From: Oscillospiraceae bacterium
GTDB lineage: Bacteria > Bacillota > Clostridia > Oscillospirales > Ruminococcaceae
Length of the DNA stretch: 35,299 nucleotides
Reading direction: 5' to 3'
Assembly: GCA_024699425.1 (NCBI GenBank)
Contig: JAILPP010000064.1
Location: 1-35,299, forward strand
In this document: positions 15,942-22,975 of the stretch, in pieces
Layout of the letters: every line of letters starts with the position of its first letter
How positions within the stretch are numbered: position 1 is the first letter of the stretch
Program-made: the position numbers and the translations under genes
The notes under the pieces: generated by a model
Told to the model about the DNA's origin: nothing
What the model saw: only the letters and a program-made list of their open reading frames with translations
Databases searched by the model: none

Positions 15942-16715
15942 ATGTCCTATCAAAAGGTCACGATCGCAGGGATCAGCACATCGGAGCTGACCGTGCTGAC
16001 GGAGGCGGAAAAGATCGCACTTCTGCGGGAGTATCAGGAAACAAAGAGCAAAGCCGTGCGGGACAAGCTCATCAAGGGCAATCTGCGTCTTGTGCTGAGT
16101 ATCGTGCAGCGGTTTGCGGGGCGTGGCGAAGATGCGGACGACCTGTTCCAGATCGGCGTGATCGGACTGATGAAAGCGATCGACAACTTTGATCTGAGCA
16201 AGGAAGTACGATTTTCGACGTATTGTGTCCCGATGATTTCCGGCGAACTGCGGCGGCATCTGCGTGACCACAACCACATCAAAGTAAGCCGTTCCCTGCG
16301 TGACCTTGCCTACAAGGCGATACAGGCAAAGGAAGCGCTCACCAACCGTCTGCGGCGTGAACCGACCATGGACGAAATTGCGGAAGAAGTGGGAGAAAAG
16401 CGAGCCGACATCGTGATTGCGCTGGAGAGCATCAGCGACCCGATCTCGCTGTACGAGCCTGTGTATTCCGATGCGGGCGACACGCTTTACGTCATGGATC
16501 AGCTCAGTGACAAGGACAGTGCGGAAAGCTGGATTGCGCAGTTTTCGATGCGTGATGCAATGAAAGCCCTCGGACAGCGGGAAAAGAACATTCTGTACCT
16601 GCGGTTTCTGTGCGGCAAAACGCAGATGGAAGTAGCGCAGGAGATCGGCATTTCGCAGGCGCAGGTGAGCCGTCTGGAGAAAAACGCCATTGCCCGCATC
16701 AAGGATGCGGTCTGA
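15942..16715 (+). CDS. sigG: RNA polymerase sporulation sigma factor SigG
   Basis: A 257-residue sigma-70-family protein. Region 2 reads GNLRLVLSIVQRFAGRGED and DDLFQIGVIGLMKAIDNFDL, followed by VRFSTYCVPMISGELRRHLRD. Region 4 contains GKTQMEVAQEIGISQAQVSRLEK. The N-terminal KVTIAGISTSELTVL corresponds to the SigG-specific leader (B. subtilis KVEICGVDTSKLPVL), which separates it from SigF. SigG directs late forespore genes such as gpr. The ATG at 15942 has GGGAG 8 nt upstream. The spoIIGA and sigE genes, which precede sigG in many Bacillota, are absent here. Confidence 0.93.
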   Translation: MSYQKVTIAGISTSELTVLTEAEKIALLREYQETKSKAVRDKLIKGNLRLVLSIVQRFAGRGEDADDLFQIGVIGLMKAIDNFDLSKEVRFSTYCVPMISGELRRHLRDHNHIKVSRSLRDLAYKAIQAKEALTNRLRREPTMDEIAEEVGEKRADIVIALESISDPISLYEPVYSDAGDTLYVMDQLSDKDSAESWIAQFSMRDAMKALGQREKNILYLRFLCGKTQMEVAQEIGISQAQVSRLEKNAIARIKDAV

Positions 16716-16720
16716 ACGCT

Positions 16721-16756
16721 GCGGGCAGGAGAGGATTCTCCCGCCCGCTTCTTTAT
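16721..16756 (+). terminator. Terminator of sigG
   Basis: GCGGGCAGGAGA pairs with TCTCCCGCCCGC (one mismatch) and is followed by TTCTTTATG. Confidence 0.8.
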
Positions 16757-16857
16757 GTCACGGACACCTGTCCACACACCAAATACACCAAATCAACAAA
16801 AACAGACCGTCAAACTACAGCATATTTACAAAATTTTCCGAAATGCTTTTCTACATC

Positions 16858-16886
16858 TTGACGAATCCGAAAAAGCATAGTATAAT
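16858..16886 (+). promoter_or_regulatory. Promoter of the serC-serA operon
   Basis: TTGACG (16858-16863) and TATAAT (16881-16886) are 17 bp apart. The predicted transcript has a leader of roughly 240 nt, most of it occupied by the 146-bp repeat. The 100 bp before the promoter (16757-16857) show no feature. Confidence 0.85.
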
Positions 16887-16897
16887 AGATACTGGGT

Positions 16898-16944
16898 GTT
16901 ACGCTTGCCTGAGAATGTGAAATTTTTCACAAAGTCAGCGTGAC
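16898..16944 (+). promoter_or_regulatory. Nested stem-loop at the start of the serC leader
   Basis: GTTACGCT (16898-16905) pairs with AGCGTGAC (16937-16944), including one G-U pair. It encloses a perfect hairpin GTGAAA-TT-TTTCAC (16917-16930). It begins just downstream of the expected transcription start and may be a cis-regulatory RNA. No known riboswitch class was recognised. Confidence 0.4.
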
Positions 16945-16955
16945 CGATCAAATAA

Positions 16956-17101
16956 CTATAAATGAGCGCAGACTGTCAGAATATACAAAAGCGATGCGGG
17001 TGCAGGGCGGTCACCGCCCTGCCGAGGGTGGGTGGGGGGCGAGTAGCCCCCCAATACCAGCCCGCAGCCTTGTATACTTTGCTAAGAATGCCCATTTATA
17101 G
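16956..17101 (+). repeat. 146-bp MITE-like structured repeat, copy 1 (serC leader)
   Basis: The ends are CTATAAATGAGC and GCCCATTTATAG. A second inverted pair follows inward (CAGAATATACAA / TTGTATACTTTG). Two internal hairpins are present: GCAGGGCGG-TCA-CCGCCCTGC and GGGGGGC-GAGTA-GCCCCCC. The flanks CAAATAA (16949-16955) and CAAACAA (17102-17108) agree at 6 of 7 positions, a decayed target duplication. The right end lies 16 bp before the serC Shine-Dalgarno. Copy 2 is the same length, with about 15 substitutions. There is no coding capacity. Confidence 0.88.
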
Positions 17102-17131
17102 CAAACAAAAACAATGTGGAGGTAACGACCA

Positions 17132-18217
17132 ATGAGCAGAGTTTACAATTTCAGCGCAGGTCCGGCGGTTCTGCCGGAAGAGGTTCTTCAGGAATGTGCA
17201 GCAGAGATGATGGATTACAAGGGCTGCGGTATGTCCGTTATGGAAATGTCCCACCGTTCCAAGGTATACGATCAGATCATCAAGGAAGCAGAAGCTGACC
17301 TTCGTGACCTGATGAACATTCCGGACAACTACAAAGTGATCTTCGTACAGGGCGGCGCATCTCTGGTATTCGCAGAAGTTCCGATGAACCTGATGAAGAA
17401 CGGCAAGGCAGCCTACATCATCACAGGTCAGTGGGCAAAGAAGGCAGCAGCCGAGGCTGAGAAGTACGGCGAGGTTGTCAAGGTTGCATCCTCTGCTGAC
17501 AAGACCTTCTCCTACATTCCGGACTGCTCCGATCTGGACATTCCGGAAGATGCAGACTATGTTTACATCTGCGAGAACAACACCATCTACGGCACAAAGT
17601 TCTGGGAACTGCCGAACACAAAGGGACACATTCTGGTATCCGATGTATCTTCCTGCTTCCTGTCCGAGCCGATCGACGTATCCAAGTACGGCGTGGTATA
17701 CGGCGGTGTACAGAAGAACGTAGGACCTGCCGGCGTACAGATCATCATTGTCCGTGAAGACCTGATCGCAGACGGTCCCGCATTCAAGCAGACCCCGACC
17801 ATGTGCGACTGGAAGATCCAGGCAGACAATGCTTCCCTCTACAACACACCTCCCTGCTACGGCATCTATGTATGCGGCAAGGTCTTCAAGTGGATCAAGA
17901 AGATGGGCGGTCTTGAGGGCATGAAGGCGCACAACGAGAAGAAGGCAAAGATCCTGTACGATTTCCTCGATGAGTCCAAGCTGTTCAAGGGCACTGTTGA
18001 GAAGAAGGATCGTTCCATCATGAACGTACCGTTCGTAACAGGCAATGCTGACCTCGATGCAAAATTCGTAGCCGAGGCGAAGGCAGCAGGTTTTGAGAAC
18101 CTCAAGGGACACAGAACCGTTGGCGGTATGAGAGCATCTATCTACAACGCAATGCCGCTGGAGGGTGTTGAGAAGCTCGTTGCATTCATGAAGAAGTTCG
18201 AGCAGGAGAACGCCTGA
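17132..18217 (+). CDS. serC: Phosphoserine aminotransferase
   Basis: A 361-residue PLP-dependent class V aminotransferase that converts 3-phosphohydroxypyruvate and glutamate into O-phosphoserine. The start RVYNFSAGPAVLPEEVL, MSHRSK, and the PLP-lysine context VVYGGVQKNVGPAG (K195) are characteristic. C-terminal HRTVGGMRASIYNAMP is the family's substrate-binding segment. GGAGG at 17118-17122 lies 9 nt before the ATG. It is the first gene of an operon with serA, 79 nt downstream. Its mRNA leader carries the 146-bp repeat, so translation may be affected by that structure. Confidence 0.96.
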   Translation: MSRVYNFSAGPAVLPEEVLQECAAEMMDYKGCGMSVMEMSHRSKVYDQIIKEAEADLRDLMNIPDNYKVIFVQGGASLVFAEVPMNLMKNGKAAYIITGQWAKKAAAEAEKYGEVVKVASSADKTFSYIPDCSDLDIPEDADYVYICENNTIYGTKFWELPNTKGHILVSDVSSCFLSEPIDVSKYGVVYGGVQKNVGPAGVQIIIVREDLIADGPAFKQTPTMCDWKIQADNASLYNTPPCYGIYVCGKVFKWIKKMGGLEGMKAHNEKKAKILYDFLDESKLFKGTVEKKDRSIMNVPFVTGNADLDAKFVAEAKAAGFENLKGHRTVGGMRASIYNAMPLEGVEKLVAFMKKFEQENA

Positions 18218-18242
18218 TTCATTTCGGACGAATACGCAACCG

Positions 18243-18267
18243 TGCAGGGAGCAGACAGCTCCCTGCA
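18243..18267 (+). promoter_or_regulatory. Intercistronic hairpin between serC and serA
   Basis: A perfect 10-bp stem TGCAGGGAGC / GCTCCCTGCA with a 5-nt loop and no T run, so probably not a terminator. It may stabilise or process the serC-serA mRNA. Confidence 0.5.
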
Positions 18268-18296
18268 TCCCCATATAGAATAGGAGGTCATTTCCC

Positions 18297-19403
18297 ATGT
18301 ACAATATTCTGACCCTGAACAAGATCGCAAAGTGCGGTACTGACAAGTTCGACACTGCAAAGTACACCGTTGGTGATTCCGTAGAGAATCCGACGGGTAT
18401 CATGGTACGTTCCGCAGTCATGCACGACATGGAGTTCGGTGCAGATCTGCTGGCAATCGGCAGAGCAGGCGCAGGCGTGAACAACATTCCCGTTGAGAAG
18501 TGTGCCGAAGCAGGTATTGTTGTATTCAACACCCCCGGCGCAAACGCAAACGCCGTAAAGGAGCTGGTTCTGGCAGGACTGTTCCTTGCTTCCCGTAAAG
18601 TCACCAAGGCAGTACAGTGGGCATCCACGCTGGAAGATACTGCCGAGATGAACGTTGCAAAGCAGGTGGAAAAGGGCAAGTCGAATTTCGGCGGCTGCGA
18701 GATCACAGGCAAGACACTGGGCATCATCGGTCTGGGAGCGATCGGCCGCAAGGTTGCATTTGCAGCCAAGGCTCTGGGCATGACCGTGATCGGCACAGAC
18801 CCGTTCCTGTCCGAAGCAGCAGCGAAGGAACTGGAAGGCACCTGCAAGGTAGTTGCCACCAAGGAAGAGATCTATGCAGAGGCAGACTACATCACCCTGC
18901 ACGTTCCCTGCAACAATGACACCAAGGGCTTTTTCAATGCCGATGTATTTGCAGCGTGCAAGGACGGCGTAAAAGTTCTGAACTTTGCCCGCGGCGAGCT
19001 GGTCAATGACGATGATCTGGAGAAAGCCATTGCATCCGGCAAGGTATCCGCATATGTAACGGACTTCCCGAATGCCAAGACCGTCAAGATGGACGGCGTA
19101 GTTGCAATTCCGCATCTGGGCGCTTCCACCGAGGAGTCCGAGGATAACTGCGCAATGATGGCAGCCGATGAGCTGATCGACTACATCGAGAACGGCAACA
19201 TCAAGAACTCTGTCAACTTCCCGAACGTAGCAGCCGATGCAGCCAAGAAGGTATGCGTACTGCACAAGGAAGGCGCACAGCTCCCCGGCACAGTTCTGGC
19301 AACAGGTGCAAAGAAGGGCTTCGGCTACACGATTCTTGCAGACGGCGCTGCAGAAGCGCTCAAGGCAATTGACGGTGTAATCCGTGTCCGTGTGATCGGC
19401 TGA
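18297..19403 (+). CDS. serA: D-3-phosphoglycerate dehydrogenase with shortened ACT-like C-terminus
   Basis: A 368-residue D-2-hydroxyacid dehydrogenase for the first step of serine synthesis. The NAD-binding LGIIGLGAIGRKVAFAAKAL is at about 141-160, the catalytic Arg in NFARGEL (R233), YVTDFPNA at 253-260, and the catalytic His in IPHLGAST (H273). The C-terminal 50 residues start VCVLHKEGAQLPG and end IDGVIRVRVIG, the two edges of an ACT domain. The middle of that domain is missing compared with the usual 70 or so residues. Serine feedback could therefore be altered. ATG 18297 follows AGGAGG. It is the second gene of the serC operon. Confidence 0.93.
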   Translation: MYNILTLNKIAKCGTDKFDTAKYTVGDSVENPTGIMVRSAVMHDMEFGADLLAIGRAGAGVNNIPVEKCAEAGIVVFNTPGANANAVKELVLAGLFLASRKVTKAVQWASTLEDTAEMNVAKQVEKGKSNFGGCEITGKTLGIIGLGAIGRKVAFAAKALGMTVIGTDPFLSEAAAKELEGTCKVVATKEEIYAEADYITLHVPCNNDTKGFFNADVFAACKDGVKVLNFARGELVNDDDLEKAIASGKVSAYVTDFPNAKTVKMDGVVAIPHLGASTEESEDNCAMMAADELIDYIENGNIKNSVNFPNVAADAAKKVCVLHKEGAQLPGTVLATGAKKGFGYTILADGAAEALKAIDGVIRVRVIG

Positions 19404-19422
19404 ATCAAAATGATCTGAAAAC

Positions 19423-19452
19423 AAAAAGCCTCCGTTCATGCGGAGGCTTTTT
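19423..19452. terminator. Bidirectional terminator between serA and the GH74 gene
   Basis: AAAAAGCCTCCG pairs with CGGAGGCTTTTT around TTCATG, with T-rich tails on both strands. Confidence 0.92.
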
Positions 19453-19461
19453 ATTTTGGTT

Positions 19462-22152
19462 TTACTTTTTGATCGGCAGATCCGAATCCTTGAGAATATT
19501 CAAAGCACGTTTGAGGATATTCAGGGAGTCGGCGGAATCCACCTCACCGCTTTCGTCCATATCTGCATTTGCAGCACCCTGTTCGGACAATTTGCTGCTG
19601 CCGACGAGGAACTTATTGGCAAGGATCACGTCCATGATATTGACCTCATCGTCACAGTTGGCATCGCCGTACAGCTTTGCAGAGGAAGCGGTTTTCGTCT
19701 CTGTTGTCTTATCGGTTTCGGTGGTCTTGTCGGTTTCGATGGTTTTTTCGGTAGTTTCCTCCGTAGAGGGCTTTGTCTCGACGGGAACGGACGGTTCCGA
19801 ACCTGCGACCTGACCGTAAACGATACCGCAGCCTACGGTAGACATATACATCTTGCCGAACTCGTCCATATCACCAACGATATAGTTACCGTTGCCCGTA
19901 CCGCCGTAGAGGTGTGTGGTATTGATGCAGACCCATGTCTTGCCGCCGTCCGTGGAACGATAGATACCTTCGGGGTCAGAATCTGCGGGCTTGCCGTAGA
20001 TGAAGAGCGTATTCAGTCCGTCCTTCTTTTCGGGTGCGCCGTAGCCGACACACTTTGCATAGGAGACATTCTCCATTTTCTCGACTTTTTCGCCCTGATC
20101 GGAGATACGGTACAGACCGTTCCAGCCTGTTGCCATGATGATCGTGCCGTCACCGAGATAAGCGGGGTCACCTGCATGGTCGCACATATCGTACTTGACA
20201 ACGGGGATATCCTTGAAGGTCTTACCGTAGTCGGTACTGATGACGAACGAATAGTGTGACTCCTCGAAAGTCGGTTCTTTCTTGGTCATATCGGAAGCCC
20301 AGTAATCATTGTGTGTAACACTGGAACCATAGATAATGCTGGGATCCTTGGGGTCAACGAGGGTATACACGCCCTTGGAGGACTTGATGCCCTCGGACTT
20401 GTTCCATGTCTCACCGAAATCATCGGAATAGGACACAGCGCCGCCCGTGCTGGTATTGATAATTCTGTACTTGCCTTTTTCGAGTTCGGTGATGGAGAGT
20501 TTACCGCCTGTGCAGGCAGGCTTGAACGCCGTCCATGTTTTGCCGCGGTCGAGGGTATAGAAGGCGCTGCCTGTATTATTGCCGTCGCCGTTGGCGGTTC
20601 TTGCCCACACATCGGTATTCTGCGGGCAAACGGTAATTGCGGAAGTCGAGCCCATATTCGGCTGATACTGCAAGCCGATCTTGTCATTCTGTTCATGAAC
20701 GAAGCCGTCATAGTCGCCGATGGCAGACAGATCAAGACCGTCGGGGGTGGAGATGAAATCGAGGGAAACGACTTCTTCGATGCCGTCGGGGTGGAACGTG
20801 TAGACAGGTTTTTCGCCCCAGACATCGGTGCAGACGAACGAACCGTTACCGGAAGTCAGGAAAGCCCTGTTGGGGTCACGGGGGTCAAGCACCATAGAGC
20901 CGACCCAGTGGATCGCCTTATCCTTGATCCAGTCATAGCCGCCTGTCTGGATATAATCTGCTTCCAGCGGACCTTGCCAGCCCATTTCCTTACCGGGGGT
21001 AATCCCTCTCCATGTCTTGCCGCCGTCCTCGGAACGGAAGAACTGGTCGCCCCATGCCACAGCATCTCTGTCCCACGCATCAGCGGAGTACATCTGACCT
21101 GCCCACACGCCGCAGGTTGTCGCAACGAGGTGATCAGGGTTTTTGGGATCGGGGTAGATCTCACCGAAGCCGTTGCCGGAGGGAGAAATATCCGTAACCG
21201 TTCCCGCCTTGACATCATAGCGGTAAGCGCCGCCGGACATACCGCCGAACGCAAGCGCCGCCATATATGTGATAATGATATTGCCGTTGGCATCAGCCAT
21301 GAGGCGTGACGGGAACACATCGGTCGGGAGGTCTTTGGACAGTACCTCGAACTTATCGTCCTTGGTGCTTGCGACATGGACATTTGCCACGCCGTTCTTG
21401 GAGGTACCGACATAGACCTTACCGCCGGAAACGACGATATTGGCAACGCCGTTCTGTGTCTGATAAGCGCCGTCCATTGCAGCGCGGGCGATATTCTCTG
21501 TCCATGTGGGCCACTTGGTAGTTTCGGAGAACAGACCGAGGTCATCGTAACCGATGACAGGCTCCCATGTTTCGCCGCCGTCGGTGGACTTGATGAGTGC
21601 AGACTTGGAATTGGTATCGCAGGTAACGTCGCCGCCGGCATAGATGACCTTGGGGTTATCGGGGTCAACAGCGATTGCCTCACCGAACTGTCTGCCGTCA
21701 CCGTTGCCCATGACTTTAATCAGATTGGTGACATTGATCTCCTTGAAGGTCTTGCCGCCGTCGGTTGTCTTGAAGATGACGGTTTTCTCGGCAGAGAAGT
21801 AAGCACAGCCGCAGAGGAAGTAGACGGTATCATCATCTGTCGGGTCGATTGCCATTGCATCGACGGAGAGCAGACCTCTGTCCGCCTCGGTGAGGAAGCC
21901 GAAGAGCTGTTCCCAGCTTTCGGTGTCGTAGTTATACTTGTAAGCGCCGCCGACATCGGTACGGGCATACATCACGTCCTTACCGGTCACGATGCCGGAA
22001 ACGAAGCCGCCGCCGCCGATGCGAAGCGTACCCCACTCATAGTTCTGCTCAATGCTGTCGGTAGCGGAAGCGGGGAGAGCAGGGATCGCCGCCGCACTGC
22101 AAAGCATGACTGCACTGACAGCCGCTGCAACCATTCTTTTGATTCTGTTCAT
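19462..22152 (-). CDS. Secreted GH74 xyloglucanase with type I dockerin
   Basis: 896 residues: a signal peptide (about 1-30, ending PALPASA), a two-propeller GH74 catalytic domain, a Thr/Glu/Lys-rich linker, and a type I dockerin (826-896). The N-terminal EWGTLRIGGGGFVSGI and MYARTDVGGAYKY carry candidate catalytic D66. IGDYDGFVH carries D480, corresponding to the pair known from clostridial Xgh74A. Several sialidase-type Asp-box repeats (TDGGKTF/TW) occur. The dockerin has two calcium-binding repeats (DANCDDEVNIMD and DMDESGEVDSAD), so the enzyme should dock onto a scaffoldin. The ATG at 22152 has AGAAAGGA upstream; the 34-codon upstream extension has no RBS and would spoil the signal peptide. 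Confidence 0.94.
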   Translation of the reverse strand: MNRIKRMVAAAVSAVMLCSAAAIPALPASATDSIEQNYEWGTLRIGGGGFVSGIVTGKDVMYARTDVGGAYKYNYDTESWEQLFGFLTEADRGLLSVDAMAIDPTDDDTVYFLCGCAYFSAEKTVIFKTTDGGKTFKEINVTNLIKVMGNGDGRQFGEAIAVDPDNPKVIYAGGDVTCDTNSKSALIKSTDGGETWEPVIGYDDLGLFSETTKWPTWTENIARAAMDGAYQTQNGVANIVVSGGKVYVGTSKNGVANVHVASTKDDKFEVLSKDLPTDVFPSRLMADANGNIIITYMAALAFGGMSGGAYRYDVKAGTVTDISPSGNGFGEIYPDPKNPDHLVATTCGVWAGQMYSADAWDRDAVAWGDQFFRSEDGGKTWRGITPGKEMGWQGPLEADYIQTGGYDWIKDKAIHWVGSMVLDPRDPNRAFLTSGNGSFVCTDVWGEKPVYTFHPDGIEEVVSLDFISTPDGLDLSAIGDYDGFVHEQNDKIGLQYQPNMGSTSAITVCPQNTDVWARTANGDGNNTGSAFYTLDRGKTWTAFKPACTGGKLSITELEKGKYRIINTSTGGAVSYSDDFGETWNKSEGIKSSKGVYTLVDPKDPSIIYGSSVTHNDYWASDMTKKEPTFEESHYSFVISTDYGKTFKDIPVVKYDMCDHAGDPAYLGDGTIIMATGWNGLYRISDQGEKVEKMENVSYAKCVGYGAPEKKDGLNTLFIYGKPADSDPEGIYRSTDGGKTWVCINTTHLYGGTGNGNYIVGDMDEFGKMYMSTVGCGIVYGQVAGSEPSVPVETKPSTEETTEKTIETDKTTETDKTTETKTASSAKLYGDANCDDEVNIMDVILANKFLVGSSKLSEQGAANADMDESGEVDSADSLNILKRALNILKDSDLPIKK

Positions 22153-22271
22153 AGGGAACATCCTTTCTGTAAAAATATAGAGGAAAGCGCTGTGCTTCTG
22201 TTCACAGGCTTTGAAACGGTGAACCCGGAATCCCCCGATGAGATTTCCTTGCATGATTCACGTCTATCCTT

Positions 22272-22300
22272 ATTTTAATCTATTTTGCTTGAAAAAGCAA
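22272..22300 (-). promoter_or_regulatory. Promoter of the GH74 gene, overlapping a palindrome
   Basis: On the minus strand, TTGCTT (22300-22295) and TAAAAT (22277-22272) are 17 bp apart. The -35 is half of a perfect inverted repeat TTGCTT-TTTC-AAGCAA, which could be a repressor site. The leader is about 115 nt. Confidence 0.6.
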
Positions 22301-22341
22301 GTAGGATTTGCCGAAAGTTTACAGAAAAGTCATAAATTCTA

Positions 22342-22371
22342 TTGCAAAACTTATCGAAAATGTTGTATAAC
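22342..22371 (+). promoter_or_regulatory. Possible plus-strand promoter with no downstream gene
   Basis: TTGCAA (22342-22347), an 18-bp spacer and TATAAC (22366-22371) point toward the hairpin at 22411-22440. No ORF follows, so if active it would make an RNA of about 70 nt. Confidence 0.3.
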
Positions 22372-22405
22372 AGAAACAGCCCCGCAAATGCGAAAAAAGG
22401 TACAC

Positions 22406-22445
22406 AAAAACCCCCCGATGCCCGAAGCGGCACGGGGGGTTTTTG
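22406..22445. terminator. Terminator of the small acidic membrane protein gene (T runs on both strands)
   Basis: CCCCCCGATGCC pairs with GGCACGGGGGG (one bulged A) around CGAAGC. The minus strand continues TTTTTGTG and the plus strand TTTTTGATTTTG. Confidence 0.88.
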
Positions 22446-22459
22446 ATTTTGCAGTCAGA

Positions 22460-22795
22460 TCAGTCAGCGTCCACAGCATCCTTGATGTCATCAATGGCAT
22501 CTTCCACTGCATCGGCAGCCTTTTCAACGAGATCGGTAACCTTATCGGCAGCCTTATCCACAGTTTCCTCAGCGGCATCGGCAACTTTTTCCACAGTCTC
22601 TCCGAACTCCACGCTGTCGTCAGCGTAATTGCACTGCTCACCGCAGGCAATATCGTCCAAAAAGTCATCATCGTCAAACTCGCAGCTATCGAAGCGCATC
22701 TTACGCTTGCTGTTCTGCTTTTGCAGAATGAAGACAACCGCAGCGGCAGTTGCAATGGCGGTCGCAGCAATGATTGCAAAAATCTTCCAGTTCAT
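22460..22795 (-). CDS. Small acidic membrane-anchored protein of unknown function
   Basis: 111 residues. Residues 3-25 form one hydrophobic helix, followed by a short basic stretch KQNSKRKMR, so the rest is probably cytoplasmic. Then come an Asp-rich patch (EFDDDDFLDD) and an amphipathic region of imperfect 11-residue repeats rich in Val-Glu-Lys-Ala-Ala-Asp (residues 66-109), resembling apolipoprotein or LEA-like helices. No family was recognised. It has its own promoter and terminator and AGAGG near the ATG. Confidence 0.75.
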   Translation of the reverse strand: MNWKIFAIIAATAIATAAAVVFILQKQNSKRKMRFDSCEFDDDDFLDDIACGEQCNYADDSVEFGETVEKVADAAEETVDKAADKVTDLVEKAADAVEDAIDDIKDAVDAD

Positions 22796-22875
22796 GGTAA
22801 ATGCCTCTTTTCTCCGCAGGATAAAAATTTGCCGTCTGCTGCGGTCAGAGTGTCGGCTTTTCTTCAGATATACAT

Positions 22876-22904
22876 ATTATACCACATCTGAAATGAAAAT
22901 TCAA
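22876..22904 (-). promoter_or_regulatory. Promoter of the small acidic membrane protein gene
   Basis: On the minus strand, TTGAAT (22904-22899) and extended TGGTATAAT (TATAAT 22881-22876) are 17 bp apart. Confidence 0.8.
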
Positions 22905-22975
22905 CACTTTTTCAAAAATTTTTTCCGTCTGTGCTATGAACGGACAGTTCCCTGCCCGCATGATGATTCGTTCAC

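Noticed and set aside
16956-17101. The element as a riboswitch or T-box of serC
   Set aside because: The same sequence occurs after proS and after the CYTH gene with target duplications, so it is a dispersed element and not a gene-specific regulator.
17096-18862. 588-residue minus-strand open frame across serC and serA
   Set aside because: Antisense shadow of two clearly conserved genes; no start signals and no domain pattern.
18288-19439. 383-residue minus-strand open frame opposite serA
   Set aside because: Shadow of the serA codon pattern, with Cys-rich meaningless sequence.
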